From: an uncultured Prevotella sp.
Lineage (GTDB): Bacteria; Bacteroidota; Bacteroidia; Bacteroidales; Bacteroidaceae
Assembly: GCA_900554835.1 (NCBI GenBank)
Contig: USJD01000226.1
Coordinates: 1 to 5,333 of the forward strand
Reading direction: 5' to 3'
DNA: 5,333 bases
Part shown: positions 5,282 through 5,333 of the stretch, piece by piece
Numbering within the stretch: position 1 is the stretch's first letter
Layout of the letters: each line of letters begins with the position of its first letter
The notes under the pieces: generated by a model
What the model was told of the DNA's origin: nothing
The model's input: only the letters and a program-made list of their open reading frames with translations
Databases searched by the model: none
Made by a program: the position numbers and the translations under genes

Positions 5282-5333
5282 GTATGCTCGGCATGAGCTT
5301 ATTCTAATGGGTGCAAGTCCCTAACAAGCCCTA
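5282..5333 (+). mobile_element. 5' end of a group IIC intron (ribozyme domain I), cut by the window edge
   Basis: Group II introns are self-splicing retroelements; the IIC class inserts just downstream of intrinsic terminators. From 5282 the sequence starts GTATGCTCGGCAT, matching my recollection of the Oceanobacillus iheyensis group IIC 5' end (GTGTGCCCGGCAT) at 11 of 13 bases. The first hairpin is GCTC-GGCAT-GAGC (5286-5298): against the O. iheyensis stem a C-G pair is replaced by T-A, a compensatory change with the GGCAT loop kept. Next, at the expected distance, comes GGGTGCAAGTCCC (5310-5322), which corresponds to GGGTGAGAGTCCC there. Orientation and position, three bases past the T-run of a plus-strand terminator, fit the class. 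Only 52 bases are present, so domains II-VI and any reverse transcriptase lie outside, and whether the intron is complete is unknown. Confidence 0.75.

Noticed and set aside
1..5333. CRISPR array, tRNA or rRNA genes, insertion-sequence transposase
   Set aside because: I saw no regularly spaced repeats, no cloverleaf with T-arm signature, and no transposase motif in any frame. The only mobile-element signal is the group IIC intron start at the right edge.

Overview
The window looks like a piece of chromosome from a Bacteroidetes species, most likely a gut Prevotella/Segatella or a close relative. Two things point there: the flavour of the proteins, and two copies of the Bacteroidetes -7 promoter signature TAnnTTTG, both followed by the same CAnCCAAA start region and both correctly oriented in front of minus-strand genes. 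No assignment below genus-group level is claimed.

Layout. Positions 1-471 are AT-rich. They hold one possible small exported protein on the minus strand (23-262) with its own promoter candidate (366-373). Positions 472-4220 are a tight three-gene minus-strand operon. In transcription order it encodes an exported two-domain metallophosphatase/5'-nucleotidase (2454-4220), a zinc-ribbon Nudix hydrolase of the NudC type (1687-2457, overlapping the previous gene by ATGA), and an MFS transporter (472-1659, 27 bases after nudC). The gap 4221-4418 separates this operon from a divergent plus-strand gene. It carries the operon promoter candidate and, in the operon's predicted leader, two adjacent inverted repeats built on an imperfect tandem repeat. 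Positions 4419-5186 encode a short DnaJ/CbpA-type co-chaperone with a strong Shine-Dalgarno sequence, which is uncommon in this phylum. A strong hairpin terminator follows (5241-5278). Three bases after its T-run, the last 52 bases match the 5' end of a group IIC self-splicing intron, which continues past the window.

How the genes may work together. The operon reads as a nucleotide or pyridine-dinucleotide salvage unit. The exported nucleotidase would dephosphorylate extracellular or periplasmic nucleotides, NudC splits NAD(H) to NMN(H) and AMP in the cytoplasm, and the MFS protein could move a product. The first two assignments rest on clear motifs; the pathway link and the transporter substrate are inference. 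The J-protein and the intron are independent of this operon. The most notable element is the intron boundary: its position just downstream of a terminator is the known insertion preference of the group IIC class.
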